Shown one piece after another: positions 1-11,766 of a stretch of DNA of 64,000 bases (position 1 is the stretch's first letter; every line of letters starts with the position of its first letter). The position numbers and the translations under genes were made by a program. The notes beneath the pieces were generated by a model that was not told the origin of the DNA, ran no database searches, and saw only the letters and a program-made list of their open reading frames with translations. The stretch is taken from the NCBI GenBank assembly GCA_034509755.1, contig CM067549.1, forward strand, positions 48,323,052 through 48,387,051. The letters are read 5' to 3'. This DNA comes from Anisodus tanguticus. Taxonomy: Eukaryota; Streptophyta; Magnoliopsida; Solanales; Solanaceae.

Positions 1-1141
1 CCCCACTTATCCTAATCATGTGTGCCTGCTGAAGAAATCCTTGTAAGGTCTCAAACAAGCTCCTCGGGCCTGGTACAAGAGTTTTGCAGATTATGCTTCT
101 AATATTGGGTTTTCTAACAGCAGGTCTGAGCATTCTCTATTCATATACCGTCAGGGTAATGATATAGCTTATATTCTTTTGTATGTAGATGATATTATAT
201 TAACTGCCTCATCTGATTCTCTTCGTAAGTCTATCATGTCCCTTATTGGCTCAAAATTTGCAATGAAAGATCTAGGGCCACTAAGTTACTTCTTGGGGAT
301 AGCTGTAACACGTCATGCAAGTGGTTTATTTTTGTCTCAAAAGAAGTATGCAGAAGAGATCGTTGAACGAGCTGACATGTCCTCGTGTAAGCCGTCTTCC
401 ACTCCGGTTGATACTAAACCAAAGTTGAGTGCTTCTTCCAGCAAGTCATAAGCTGATCCATCACATTACCGCAGCCTTGTAGGTGCCCTGCAATATCTTA
501 CTTTCACGAGGCCCGACATATCTTATGTTGTGCAACAGGTTTGTCCATTCATGCATAAGTCGATGGAGGATCAAATGCATGCTCTCAAATGCATTGTGCG
601 CTATATTCAGGGCACTCTCGATCATGGCTTGCATTTATATCCGTCTTCGACAACCACTCTTATTTCTTACACAGATGTTGATTGGGTGGATGTCCGGATA
701 CCCGACGCTCCACGTCTGGTTATTGTGTATTTCTCAGTGACAATTTGATACCTTGGTCCTCCAAACGGCAATCTACCTTGTCCAAATCTAGTGCCAAAGC
801 AGAATACCGAGGAGTTGCCAATGTGGTGTCTGAATCTTCTTGGCTACGGAACCTTATTTTGGAGCTCCATTGTCCGGTTCTGAAGGCGACATTGATTTAT
901 TGTGATAATGTTAGTGCGATTTATCTCTCACGGAATTCGGTTCAACATCAACGCACTAAACATATTGAGTTGGATATTCACTTTGTTCGTGAAAAGGTTG
1001 CTCGTGGACAAGTACGTGTCTTATATGTCCCGTCACGCTATCAGATTGCCGATATTTTTACAAAAGGTCTTCCACTGGTTCTATTTGAAGATTTTCGGGA
1101 CAGTCTCAGCATACGCCGACCTCCCGCTTCGACTGCGGGGG
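1..1141 (+). pseudogene. copia A pol fragment (RT end and RNase H)
   Basis: The reading frame shows the RT block around SL*GLKQAP, the active-site YVDD at 182-193, then the TP(V)D linker, the YRSL.GALQYLT block, and RNase H with CPDTRRSTSGY and TKHIELDIHFVREKV, ending in ADIFTKGLP. An in-frame stop (44-46) replaces the tyrosine of the SLYGLKQ motif, a second stop is at 449-451, and a frameshift near 685-695 separates RT from RNase H. It is a dead copy of the polymerase module that would copy element RNA into DNA in cytoplasmic particles. Copies B, C, D, E and F are relatives in the same window. Confidence 0.85.
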
Positions 1142-1308
1142 TGTGATAGAATAGGATAATATATTCTGTCATAATTATGTATATTTTGTATATGGTAGGT
1201 GTATAATTAGTTAGTACTTACCGTAATTGTAGCCTAGGATTATGCTTGTATTATAATATATTTACTACCACTTTAAAATGAAATAATCAAGGAAAATATT
1301 TCTTACCA
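1142..1308 (+). repeat. 3' LTR of copia A
   Basis: It begins TGTGATAG directly after a G-rich polypurine tract and ends near TTACCA. The boundary is set by where homology to the defensin-like intron resumes. About 167 bp, similar in size to the LTRs of elements B, C and D. Confidence 0.65.
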
Positions 1309-1481
1309 AAACTACATAAGTAGTAATACAAATAATATTTATCAAAAACTTTTATGTATTAAAATTCTTATTTGAAGCATTCATGACTGAAGAAAAAGAT
1401 AGTACTTAACTTTCTAAAATTACATTAATAATACAGCAGAAATTGATTTAAAACTAAAAAAGGAGAGTTTAATGCACAAAC
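1309..1481 (-). other. intron remnant of defensin-like copy a
   Basis: This stretch aligns with 46301-46420 (both contain ACTACATAAGTAGTA and the same order of short words), identifying it as defensin-like intron DNA between exon 1 and the copia A insertion. Confidence 0.65.
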
Positions 1482-1535
1482 TCGAATATACATGATGATA
1501 AGGAGGAGACAGTAGAAAACTGAAACTTTTTCCAT
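1482..1535 (-). pseudogene. defensin-like copy a, exon 1 only
   Basis: Read on the minus strand, an ATG at 1535-1533 opens an 18-codon signal-peptide exon (MEKVSVFYCLLLIIMYIR) closely matching exon 1 of the intact defensin-like gene at 22417. A GT donor follows at 1481-1480, but relative to the intact gene the exon is one base short, which shifts the splice phase. The following intron sequence (about 1309-1481) aligns with the intron of the copy near 46.3 kb. Copia A then interrupts it, so exon 2 lies outside the window or is lost. The leader upstream (1536-1600) is also shared with the other copies. Confidence 0.75.
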
Positions 1536-1636
1536 TTATACTTTATTATTATGGTTGTGCTTATGAGAGAATGTTATGAAGTGTCTAGCCATTGTTGCAA
1601 TCTCTCTTTATATATACTTTTAGAAAATAAGAGAGT

Positions 1637-2577
1637 TAGGGTGAGCATAAAACCCGTTGAACCGAAAAAATCCAACCGGCGGTTTGATTCGGTTTTTATT
1701 TAATTTTTTTTAAAAAAAAAAAAAGTTGAACCTACCTGTGTTAAATGATTCAGCTCGGTTCTTTCGTATTGGAGATGAACCGAACCGAACCAAAAAATCG
1801 GGGACAAATATGTAATTAATCTTATTTTAAATTTTAGGCTACTGATATCTCTTGAATCATAGTCATTGAAGTCAATCTATGAAGCTTTTATGGAAGTCGA
1901 ATGCGGCATGAACTTAATTAACATATCACGGCAACATTAACATAAAATGTAGGGAGAGAAAGTAGTTGTAAATTGGTGCAACTTTAAATGTTCATAACGC
2001 TGCGCTCGGATGTCTGTTTTACCCGATTTTTTTTATTTTGCGTATTTTTTTAAGACGCGGCCGGTCAAACAGCCATTAGGCGGTTTGGCCCCACCTATTT
2101 TTAGGAAAACGTCATTTTTCCCAATCAATTTGTGTTTTCTCCCAAATCGGTTTCTAATTTTTCATTTTGTTTAGTAAAGATCTCACGATATACAATACAT
2201 TTCATTGTCAAAATTTCGTGTTAATGTAGGTGTGAATGTCAATTTCAGTGTTGAAAATATAATTTTTTAAAAAAATCCCCCGACCCGTTTATATTATTTC
2301 AGTGCTGGACTTTTATTTTGTGGGGATGTAAATTTTAATTTGGAGTTTTTTTACATGTTTTAAGAATATATGTGATGCAGACTTTATGTTTTGGACTTTA
2401 AATTATTATTTTTTTGACATTATATTTGAATTGAAAAAACCGATATAAACCGATACATTCGGCGATATAAACCAATATATCGATTTTTCTTTTTTTTAAA
2501 AATGAATTTTATTCGATTCATACTTTTTTATACAAAACCGAACCGAACCGATAAACGTCCACCCCTAAAGAGAGTGA
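1637..2577. mobile_element. non-autonomous hAT-type element, 941 bp
   Basis: Ends are TAGGGTGAGC... and ...CCACCCCTA, imperfect inverted repeats of the TAGGGGTG type. They are flanked by a perfect 8-bp duplication AAGAGAGT (1629-1636 and 2578-2585), the target-site length of hAT transposons. The inside is AT-rich and rich in CCGAACCGA words, with no coding capacity. It lies about 100 bp upstream of the start codon of defensin-like copy a. Confidence 0.85.
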
Positions 2578-2585
2578 TGAAGTAC

Positions 2586-3006
2586 CTCTCTTAGAACATA
2601 ATCACTATTTATCTTTTTTCTCAAATTTTTAATGTTTTTCCTTTTCTTTTTGTTTTAAAAGTCTGCAAAGAATAATTTCTTTTTTTTGGTCGAAAATTTA
2701 AACATTTATTTCAAACCAATAGACAAGTTGTACAATCTGCTGGTTTTGTTTGTACTATAGAACCAGACGTCATATTATCAAAATCTCTATTTCTTCTAAG
2801 AGCATCTAAGTTTGTATCTACAAAACAGTTTTTCTAAGTAGGATAACAATTTAATGCCTCTAGGATCTGCTTCCATTTCTTCTGCTGATTGACTGGAACA
2901 TGTAATTGGATAACAATTTCCTTCAATCTTCTTGTGCTTTCTTGTTGAATCCCTTGCTGCACTACTTTTTTTCCCAGGCATGTCCAGTGCGGAAAACGCT
3001 ATTCTT
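2586..3006 (-). other. gene-poor stretch, possible 3' UTR end of the ATPase gene
   Basis: No convincing protein is coded here. On the minus strand, downstream of the ATPase stop codon at 3448, there is an AATAAA at 2710-2705 that could serve as a poly(A) signal. Assigning this to the ATPase transcript is inference. Confidence 0.3.
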
Positions 3007-3105
3007 GAGCCGATGGTCTATTGGAAACAACCTCTCTATCTCACAAGATAGGGGTAAGGTCTACACATACCCCACTTGTAGGATTACACTAAGTATGTTG
3101 TATGT
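3007..3105 (+). repeat. TS-type SINE fragment
   Basis: The segment runs GAGCCGATGGTCTATTGG, CCTCTCTATCTCACAAG, AGGGGTAAGGTCTAC, GGATTACACTAAGTATGTTG. This is the recognisable 3' body of the tobacco TS SINE family, ending near the TTG-rich tail, with an internal deletion. Confidence 0.6.
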
Positions 3106-3447
3106 CCCGTGCGTAAAACAGAGAAGAATAAGGGAGATAAAGAGAGATGAGCTTTCAATAATAAACATTTCATACAATAGAATGGGACTCCTATAGTTTT
3201 GCTTGCAATGTTGTTTTATTTTTATGGAAAGAGTGTTTACTAAATTTCATTCCTTGGAGGATTTACATCACTGTACAGTGTATTAGAAGCAGTTTTAGCG
3301 AGGAATAAATGAGTTGATAACACTGAAATGAAAAGAATTAGACCAAACAAGGAATCTACATGGGTTTAGATACAGGTATACATCACTGTACATTGCCTTT
3401 AACATGTTCAACCAAGGTTGAATCCGCTGCAAAGGAACTTATCTGAA

Positions 3448-6400
3448 TTATTCAGGCAAGAAAGGCAGTCGAGCAACACTAGTGCCTCCATTCTTACCAA
3501 TCCATGAGTCGGAACCTGTGCTATTCTGACTTGAACTGGATCTTGAGGGCTTTACAGAAGTCTTCCTATATAGTTTCTGAGGAAGGATTTGCAGCCTCGG
3601 GTTTGACTCGGTACCTGAATTTTCTACAGCCAGCTGATAACTTTCAACCAGCTTGAGTTGTTGGGCAACTATCTCAGAGCGCCTTGGGAGAAGTTCAACA
3701 GCCTCACCACCAGGTATGACGATGTACTCAATTGCAAGGCGAACCTCCTATTATGAGCCATTCAAATGTACATTCCATTATTTTGAGTTCTAATTAGGTA
3801 CACTCTAAAGGTAAATGGACCCCTAGCAATATCAAGTGGTTAAAGCATATATAAGTAAATGCCATATCTGATCAGAGGTGGATCAAGGATTTTAAGTTTA
3901 CGCATTCTGGACCACAACCCCTTTTTGTTTACTGGAACAGCCTCTCGACCCCATATAAAGGTAGGGGTAAGGTCAGCGTACATCGTATGCTCCCCAGACC
4001 CCACTTGTGGGATTACACTGAGTATGTTATTGTTTGGATTCTGGATACATTATTTACAAATATTAAGTGAATTTCTTAACACAAATATTGAGTTTGAGGC
4101 CAAGCTATTGGGTTTTGGCCAACCTGCAACTTTTAACCGTAGATCCGCCGCTGCATCTCATAAAGGATTGTTTAGTATTTCACAACCCCTAGTTATGATT
4201 TATAAGTCATATCAAAGCACTCTAAGCCAACTGCAATTGATTATCATAGATCATCACTTTTTAAATTGTTTCCAAGTTCTCTACCTTCCTGAAGCATGGG
4301 TGAGCATGTAAGAAAAATCAAAACAGAGGCTTGAAGTAAGCTCTAACTATAGTGTTAGTATAGATAAACTAATAGATAATCTATAGGGGTTTTATAGTTA
4401 AATTAATAGATAATCACGTGATCACTATGTCAATTATCAAAATGCTTGACATATTATGGGGAAAAAACTTGTAGCTCAATGCTGAAACATCCACAATAAC
4501 AAAATCTATGTTTCTCCCCGTGGATAACAAATGCACCTAAAACAATAAAAAGTCATTATCTGCTCTCCGATATGGATTTATGGTCTAAAGACATGTGGAA
4601 GTTGTTAGTTAATTCACATTTCAATAATCTAGATTAGACAAGTTGCATCCAATGTGTTAAACCCCTAAAAATGCTACTGATTTACTAGTAAACAAATATC
4701 CCGGAAGTTAAGAGGCAAACCTCTAAGGCATCGATCTCCTCCAGTGTTGGTCTCCTTGTTGGTGCATCATCTTGAATTTCAATATCGAATGAATCTTTTA
4801 ATGGCTGCTTTTTGAAAACAGAATCCCTTCCAAGAATCATACGGATGGCCTTCACCATTTGAGACATGGTATTTGACTGCATAATAAGAAAAGAAATAGT
4901 AATTTCAAAATTGCAGCTAAATCTTGAGTGTCTCTCCCCAGCCAAAGAGATAAAAGATGGTCAAAGAAGTAGTCTCCTATAGTCTTCTTTCTTGAGTAAG
5001 CTGTCTCCTATCTTCTCCTTTACTTTTTGGTAAGTAACCTCCTAATAGTTTGACATCATAAGACAGGCTTCCTCTTTAGTCTCCAAAAGTTGCTCAGCTT
5101 AACAAGGTCAGTTCACATACTAGTCCTGTTTTATACTACTCCCTCAGTCTCAAATTATTTGTCCTGTTTCTCTTTTACATGCCCCTTAAAAAAACATTAA
5201 TTAGGAGGGGGTTTTGACTATTTTACCCTTATTTATTTATCTCTTAAGATATAATCTTTCTTCTTTAAATATTTATTCAATTGATGTGCCATCTTGAGGT
5301 GTTTGTTATTCATGTGCCATCTTGAGGTGTTTGTAGTCTTCAAGAACAATTACTACTAAGGATAAAGTAGCAAAAACAAATAATGAATTTGGTCTTGAAC
5401 CTCTAAATGACAAATAATTTGAGACCTTTTAGAAATCACGACAAATAATTTGAGACGGAGGGAATAATTTTTAGCGGAGTTCATGTGATTGACCCAAAAC
5501 AAATAAATATGTAAGTAAAGGTTTTTATCAAATAAATAAAATGTAAGCAGAGGGCATTAAGGATACCTTTACAACAAACACAGACAATTGATGAAATTTG
5601 GCAACACTACGAATCCAAGGATTCTGCTTCATTTCAGCGCTAGATGCTAGAATAGCATCTGCAATACCAATATCATCTGTTACTTCAATTTCTTCCTCTA
5701 GCCCCATAACAGTTGCAACTTGCAATAGATCAGCTTCTTGAATCTACAATAAGCCACAAAGAGATTAGGCTTCATGTCCATTCTATACATCAATGCAAGT
5801 ATACAGAGTATTTTAGTATGAGAGAGGTTTGCACATGCATGAGTCCCAACAAAATTCCAATTGTTTTGCATAATAAACACATCCTTAAGTTTCTTTTCGT
5901 TGAGAGATAAAACATATCCATGTTATTAAAACATATACTTCAAAGTAATTTCTCCAGTGTCCCCTGCTTACAAAGTATGTGCGGGAGGCAGGAAAGCAAA
6001 CAGAAATATGCCAGTGTATGTAGCTCTCCAAATGATACCAGCCTAAAACTAAAAGGAATGACGAACTTACCTTATAAGTATAAACATACACAGGAGAGGT
6101 CCTTTTGCTACTGGTTCCCAATTTCTTGGAATTGGGATGATCCTCCTCCTCCTCCTCTGACTCAAATTTTACCTTTTTGTCTTCGTCATTGGATTGCAGA
6201 CTATAATCTACATACTCTACTTTATCTTTCTTTTTTATATACTCCCTATCAGCATGTACTTTAGCTTCCCTTTTTACATACTCCCTATCAGACTCCAGTT
6301 TATCTTTCTTTTTTGCATACTCTCTATCAGACTCTACTTTATCTTCCCTTTTTACATACTCCAGTTTATCTTTCTTTTCCACTTTATCAGTTAGCTCAAA

Positions 6401-9354
6401 GTCATTAACTTGGTCCTCTTCAGCGAACAGGGAAGACTCGATTAAGTTTTCAGCTTCATTCTCCAATCTCCGTATCTCAAACAAAGGAGACTTTCCTGCA
6501 TCCACCCAAAAAAAATTAAATATAGAGGCCTAATATCAGCTGCTGAGCATAGTCCAGAAAATTCTGAAAGGGTGGGAAAGCAAACTCTAATATACCTGCT
6601 AATATAGCATCTACTGTTAAATCTAATCTATGGTGAACACGACATTCAGTTCTCGATATCATCTCAACGGCACATGTAAAGGTTGGAGGGCCTTTCCTTT
6701 CAAGAATTGTTTTCTGTACTTTCCTTTTCCTTGCTTCCTCGTCACCAAGAGTAACACTCTGGTCCAAAGTAAAAAAATATACAATATATTAGGGCTAGAT
6801 GAAAAATGTTCCCTATGAAAATCTGACTGAACATTGTTCTGAGAAACCATAAGGGCATAAACCAAGTTGGAACTTAACATACAGTTGTTCACATGTATTA
6901 GAAATTTTAAGTGCAGAGGACCACGTATAATAAGAATGAAGAGGAACAGGGGATCAACACCTCTATGCCACCAACAAGCATCTGTAAGGATGGATTTTTT
7001 ATTATACTCTCAATAGTACTTCCATGAGCAGTCCCAACAAGCTGTACTCCTCTCTGAGCAATTGTACTAGCTGCCAACGCTTCAAGTTCTGTCCCTATTT
7101 CATCTATTATGATGGTTTGGGGCATATGGTTTTCAACTGCTTCGATCATTACCTGCTCGAGAAGAGGTTGAAATTAGATTGCAGTTCAGATCAGGTTACC
7201 AAAACCTGAACGAACTTTAGTTCGCCACTCACATTATGCTGCAGGGTAACATTTGGGACTTGCATCCTTCTTGCACAACCAATACCTGAATGAGGAACAT
7301 CTCCATCACCTCCAATCTCATTTGATGTATCAACAATAACGACTCGTTTCTTCTGGTCATCTGCCAGCATTCTGGCTATTTCTCTGCACGGACAGAGCTT
7401 CACATTCAATGATGGGTACCAGACATTCTTCATTAGGATAAGGCTTAATACATCGGCATCTCCTTAAACTTACCAGTAAATTTCATTTAGAGACTCGAAC
7501 TACTGCTTGTTCCAATTGAGACACTTTCGGTTCATACTTTGGAAAAAAATTACGACTGTTCTCAGGCGTCTATTAGGTAGTTAAACTTAAGTTAACCTCA
7601 TAAAATATGTCATCTACATTAATGATACACATCAGCCTCAATTGGAGCAGGCCTAAGGTGTTACAGCTTATTGAGAAGGAGGTGATATATCTTAAGTTAC
7701 TAACTTATCTATGTAATGGGCACTTGAGGATACGTGCAAAAGTTTTTCCAAAATTTGAATCGAAAGTGTCTAGAGGAATAAATTACTATGTGATCAGGTG
7801 CTCAATTGGAACAAGCGATAATTCGAGTGTCTGAATGAAATTTACTAGCAGATTTAAGGGGTTGTCAATGTATTAAGCCTTAGGATAGTCATGCGAGAAA
7901 AGTTGAGTAGTGATAAGTAGCAATAAACAATAACAAGCAATCAGTTTAGGGAGGTTAATACAAAGCAAAGAGTAATTTCATACCTGATTAAAGTAGTTTT
8001 ACCAACCCCGGGAGGACCTATAACCAATATGGACCCACCTCCTTCAACCAAGTCACGTATGATCTCAGCACTTCCAGATACAGCTCGACCTACCCGGCAG
8101 GTAAGGCCGATGATTTGCATTTTACGGTTTCTAATTGCACTTATACGATGTAGGGAACTGTCTATACCAGAACGGTTATCATCTGAGAAATCACCCACCT
8201 ACATAATGTACCAACTTTAAGCAATAAATTTCATAACCGTGCATTCATATTACTTTTCACATATGCACTCATAGACAAAAAAAAAGTATTCTTATTTATT
8301 CATGATATTACCTGCATTAGGATCAATTCTTATGCACACACAGACAAAAGAGAAGTGCTTCTATTTATTTTATTACTATTAGTCGCATTCGGATCAATGA
8401 GTATTGACTCCCACTCATCAAATAAAATAAAGGTAAAGCACAAACTTTAATTTTTATTATTTAACTTCTATTCTGTATAAGGTGATCTCACAATCAGATC
8501 CACAATTTTCTATCCTGCTACATGACAAGATTGTTACCTATTATAGTACTACATAATAAAGTCAATCCTACCATTTTCAATTAAATTAGACATATCATAC
8601 TTGCCATACTCCCACAGTTTCAATTTGTTTGTCTCAATTTGACCAGGCACGTAGTTAAGAACATAAAGAAGACTTCTAAATCTAATGGTATTAAACTAAA
8701 GATATGTATAATATACCAAAATGTCCTTTACACTTGCTGTTTTAACATGTCACGTCGAATGTTGAAATTAAACAGCTGTCAAATTAGTAAAGAAACATTT
8801 TTTTAAACAAACTAAAAAGGAAACTAAGACATACAAACTGAAACAAGACGAGTAATATTTACTTAAACAACCTTTGAAATGGCATGGCTTAGATCATCAA
8901 GCTTAACAGGCTGCTCCGAAATGATCCAATCACCTGAAGGAAATCGCGCGAGGGGCTTCCTACCCAAATCCATAACAACCTCAATCAATTTCCCAATTTC
9001 CTGATGCATAAACAGCTCATTTCTCATCCTTAGTGGCACTATCTCCAAGAACAAGTCCAAGTCTGAAACCACCTCATCCCCGGAACTCGAAGTTGAAGGC
9101 GAATTAGGAGAAAACAACGACAACCCATTACGTTCCCTTGGTCTCCTGATTTCAGGTGACTGAATTGATGAGATTTTACTGCGCACACGACGTGTTCGAC
9201 GAAATGCCGCAAAGAATGTTGAAGAAGTAGATTGGGATTGAGATTGGTTTACATAACAAAAGGTTGGATTGGGTAACTGCTTAGCTGAGTACCATGAGGT
9301 TTGAAGATCTATTAAGATAAAGGTGGAATTCAAAGCACTCATTTTTCTATACAC
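3448..9354 (-). CDS. plastid-targeted P-loop ATPase, Ycf45/SpoIIIAA-like (SPD1 type)
   Basis: Nine exons join in one frame: 9354-8872, 8198-7984, 7383-7233, 7152-6961, 6758-6596, 6495-6071, 5743-5567, 4876-4721, 3747-3448 (2262 nt, 753 residues, stop TAA). Every intron begins GT and ends AG. A Ser/Arg-rich N-terminus of about 60 residues looks like a plastid transit peptide. Walker A GPPGVGKTT is at about 222-230 and Walker B TIIIDE at about 296-301. A GTAHGSTIESIIKNPSLQ block follows, typical of the SpoIIIAA/PilT-like ATPases grouped with algal Ycf45; the Arabidopsis relative SPD1 is needed for seedling plastid development (family knowledge). Exon 6 codes a charged repeat (residues 448-496). 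The start could instead be the Met at 9342. Exact substrate unknown. Confidence 0.9.
3873..4153. mobile_element. hAT-type MITE in intron 8, with SINE fragment inside
   Basis: Ends CAGAGGTGGATC... and ...GATCCGCCGCTG are inverted repeats, flanked by 8-bp target copies TATCTGAT (3865-3872) and CATCTCAT (4154-4161), 6 of 8 identical. A TS-type SINE piece (about 3930-4035, GGTAGGGGTAAGGTC to GGATTACACTGAGTATG) lies inside. It belongs to the same broad type as the MITE at 35366. Confidence 0.7.
5139..5464. mobile_element. Stowaway-type MITE in intron 7 of the ATPase gene
   Basis: CTCCCTCAGTCTCAAATTA at the left and its inverted counterpart ending GAGACGGAGGGA at the right are flanked by TA. The right terminal repeat is present twice in tandem, and a 20-bp word TGCCATCTTGAGGTGTTTGT is directly repeated about 29 bp apart near 5287-5334. 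Confidence 0.85.
6212..6358 (-). repeat. in-frame 39-bp minisatellite in exon 6 of the ATPase gene
   Basis: Three full and one partial copies of a 13-residue unit (YVKREDKVESDRE, YAKKKDKLESDRE, YVKREAKVHADRE, YIKKKDKVEY) are visible at residues 448-496. They form a highly charged Lys/Glu/Asp segment after the ATPase domain. The period is 39 bp and keeps the reading frame. Confidence 0.85.
7441..7880. mobile_element. MITE with long terminal inverted repeats in intron 2
   Basis: AGGCTTAATAC at the left and its exact inverse at the right begin inverted repeats extending about 60 bp (shared words CTTAAAC/TTACCAGTAAATTTCATT). A 7- to 8-bp direct repeat TAGGATA flanks it (7434-7440 and 7881-7887). 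No coding capacity. A relative of the same family is split by copia B at 10.6/16.1 kb. Confidence 0.85.
8609..8852. mobile_element. degenerate Stowaway-like MITE in intron 1
   Basis: CTCCCACAGTTTCAATTTG at the left and CAAACTGAAACAAGACGAG at the right are imperfect inverted repeats flanked by TA (8607-8608 and 8853-8854). 244 bp, non-coding. Confidence 0.75.
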
Positions 9355-9708
9355 CTTGTTTATTTTTTGTTCTACTAATTCTTTGTAATATAAATAATGT
9401 ACAAGATGGTGTGTAAATGGGGTTTGCTGAAATATGAAGAGAAATAGATTTTAGTTGGTAGGGAAGAAGATGATGATGAGGTGAAGAAAGAGAAGAAGAT
9501 TCCCAAGGATCTTCTACAGCTTGTTTGGATGTTTTTTTTGTTTTTCACCCGTAGTTTCGTATTTTCGTTGGAGTTCGATTATATTTGAATTTACTCTTGT
9601 AGGATCCGAATAACAAGAATTATTTTGTGCTCAAATTCGAGACGTCTGATTAAGGAGCCGTCCATCCACTATACCTCGTCAAAGTGCAACCACATCCTTT
9701 GATCATTT
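9355..9708. other. upstream region of the ATPase gene
   Basis: This holds the probable promoter and leader of the minus-strand ATPase gene. It is AT-rich with no clear ORF. No single TATA box could be assigned with confidence. Confidence 0.35.
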
Positions 9709-10100
9709 GTTTGGATGGTTGTTACGTATTGAATTGTTAGTTTGAGTATAATGTTTATTTTAATTATTTCATTATTTATTTTAATTTTATTGTATCGTTA
9801 TATTTGTCATTATGTAATGATAAAAGTACTACCAAATCGCATTGTTATCTTTATTTTCTTCTCATTTTTTTCATTACTTATTATCTTATAATCTTATTTT
9901 ATTTTTTATCCTATATTTTTATAGTAATTTCATTTCGTACCTTACATTTTTTTTAAGTTTATTATTCAAATTATTTATGTGTGACATTATATAACAATAA
10001 AAAATTACAAATATAAAATTAAATTTATCAAAACAATACAGTACTATCTAATATACAATATATTACGAACATTATGAAATAATATGTAAGCATCCAAACA
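9709..10100. mobile_element. AT-rich MITE, TGTTTGGATG ends
   Basis: TGTTTGGATGGTTGTTACG at the left is mirrored by CATCCAAACA at the right, with matching AT-rich subterminal sequence. No clear target duplication was found, so the family (hAT or PIF) is not settled. Confidence 0.5.
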
Positions 10101-10272
10101 GAGTGCTACGTTAAAGAAGGGAAAGTAGGGACCATTAAAGAAGAAGAAGAGAACATTTAACGACCATGGAGGAGGAACCACGTGGGTGGCTTTGTTTTCT
10201 GACCACAGGATTGAGACAGTTCGATGAGTTTGATAGAAATTTTTTTGTTCAACAGTTTGAAGTGTTTGTTCT

Positions 10273-10470
10273 TTTTGTGAAGGGGAAAGTCCCGAACGCG
10301 AAACCCTGACATGTATCAGAGGTTCCTTGGCAAGGTGAGATGTAAATCGATGGATATGCGCGAGTGACAATCCTGCAAGGGAGAGGACCCACGGGATACA
10401 AATTCAGCAACAACCCTTGCAATATTTTAGCAAAGACTGTCACCACACGGATTCGAACCCGCGATGTCGG
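10273..10470 (-). mobile_element. tRNA-derived SINE, 5'-truncated
   Basis: On the minus strand it carries a pol III B box (GGGTTCGAATCC) and then the same body as the SINE at 51376. The part with the A box is missing. A 12-bp target duplication AGTGTTTGTTCT flanks it (10261-10272 and 10471-10482), so it is a true insertion truncated at the 5' end. Confidence 0.85.
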
Positions 10471-10673
10471 AGTGTTTGTTCTCTTTTGGCATGTGAATAA
10501 GGCGTGCACGATAATCAAATGAAAGAAAGAACATGGAGTATTCTTCTTTGACAAAAAAAATGGTAGATTATGACACTCGAAATTATCTTCTATGTGAATT
10601 ATACATTAATTAAAATATTGATCCAATACATTTACAACCCTTTAAACTTATCAGTAAATTTTATTTAGATTTT

Positions 10674-10842
10674 TGTATTAGCACACTTGTAAAATAGGAA
10701 TAGAGTAGATATTTACCATATTTTGTATTATGTAATTATGGTAGGATTAAGATCTTTGTCATATAAGGATTCAATATTATACCCCTATAAATATTTGTAT
10801 TAATTAAAAAGGCTTTACAATGAAGATTAATACAATCTTACA
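10674..10842 (+). repeat. 5' LTR of copia B
   Basis: It starts TGTATTAGCACA and ends CTTACA. The next bases TGATATCA are a mutated form of the TGGTATCA primer site complementary to initiator Met-tRNA. Confidence 0.85.
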
Positions 10843-10953
10843 TGATATCAAAATACTTTTGCAGAGCTCTCTTTCGGCCACTGCCTTACACGGCTACTGC
10901 CAAAACAATTTTGTTCCCATCCTTATTTCTTTTCTTCCATTCTCTCCAATCTA

Positions 10954-11766
10954 ATGGATATATTGACTACTCCCACCTCTTCCGATGTTTCCACTTCAAA
11001 CTCCGTAGTCATCCAAACTCCTCCCCCAACCTCTTCGTCACCATCTTTTCATCCGGCTCTCGCCGTTACGAATATCAAGAATTTCATCCCTCTAATTCTT
11101 GATCAGGAGGATGGTCATTATTGGTCATGGGTAGAACTATTTAAAATTCATGCATTTATCTACTATGTGCTTGATTGCATCAATGATTCTGTTCCTCGCC
11201 CCCCCCCCCTCCCCCCCTCCGAGATTGATGACACAACATGGCATCGTCTCGATGTCGTCGTGATACAGTGGATATATGACAATATATCCAAGGACCTACT
11301 TTTCACGATCGTGAAAACAGGGACGTCCGCTCGTGATTTGTGGACAAGATTGGAAGAAATTTTTCAAGACAACAAGAACATCCGCGCAGTGTACTTGGAA
11401 GAGTAGTTCAACAACACCCGTCTGGAAAATTATTCCAATATGTTCGAATATTGTAGGCAGTTAAAACTAGTGGTTGACCAATTGTCAAGCGTCGGATCTC
11501 CCGTTTCTGAAACAAAAATGGTTTTACAATTGGTTGCAGGCCTACCGAAGGGTGAATATGACACTCTTGCCACCATAATACAGCAGGCGGACCCACTTTC
11601 CAGTTTTAACAAGGCTCGTTCGCAATTACTTTTGGAAGAGACGCGGCATGCAAAGCAAAACGAACACACCCAAAAAGCCTTGGCGATTGAAACATCTACA
11701 CCGCCAACCGCCGCCGCCGGCCAACCGCCACTACTGGAAAATGGTCAGCGGTGGAAGGGGCGGTAG
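10954..11766 (+). pseudogene. copia B gag
   Basis: From the ATG at 10954 (MDILTTPTSS) the frame codes a UBN2/gag_2-type capsid protein. It includes HPALAVTNIKNFIPLILDQE, a TWHRLDVVVIQWIYDNIS block and FEYCRQLKLVVDQLSSVG. A TAG stop at 11404-11406 interrupts it after LEE, and the frame then continues to 11766. A Gly/Arg-rich stretch, RGGRGRGGGRGDKGRGKGDRG, follows in the +1 frame at about 11757-11820 in place of a zinc knuckle. It would form the capsid of the cytoplasmic particle, but is broken. Confidence 0.8.

Larger units (their letters stand above)
1..1308 (+). mobile_element. Ty1/copia retrotransposon A, 3' part
   Basis: This is the 3' end of a copia element whose start lies before the window. 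It holds the end of reverse transcriptase, RNase H, a purine-rich tract just before 1142, and a short 3' LTR. It lies in the intron of a minus-strand defensin-like gene: sequence just after 1308 aligns with the intron of the related copy near 46.3 kb. Confidence 0.85.

Noticed and set aside
2796..2981. A separate 61-codon minus-strand gene downstream of the ATPase
   Set aside because: Short, lysine-rich and without a domain; better explained as possible 3' UTR of the ATPase transcript, with an AATAAA at 2710-2705.
5885..6505. A separate 206-codon minus-strand gene
   Set aside because: The open frame is exon 6 of the ATPase gene plus read-through into its intron; splice sites at 6495 and 6071 fit the joined frame.
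10044..10554. Overlapping minus-strand ORFs of about 100 codons
   Set aside because: They run through the 5'-truncated SINE and its flanks, whose target duplication explains the sequence; no protein domain.
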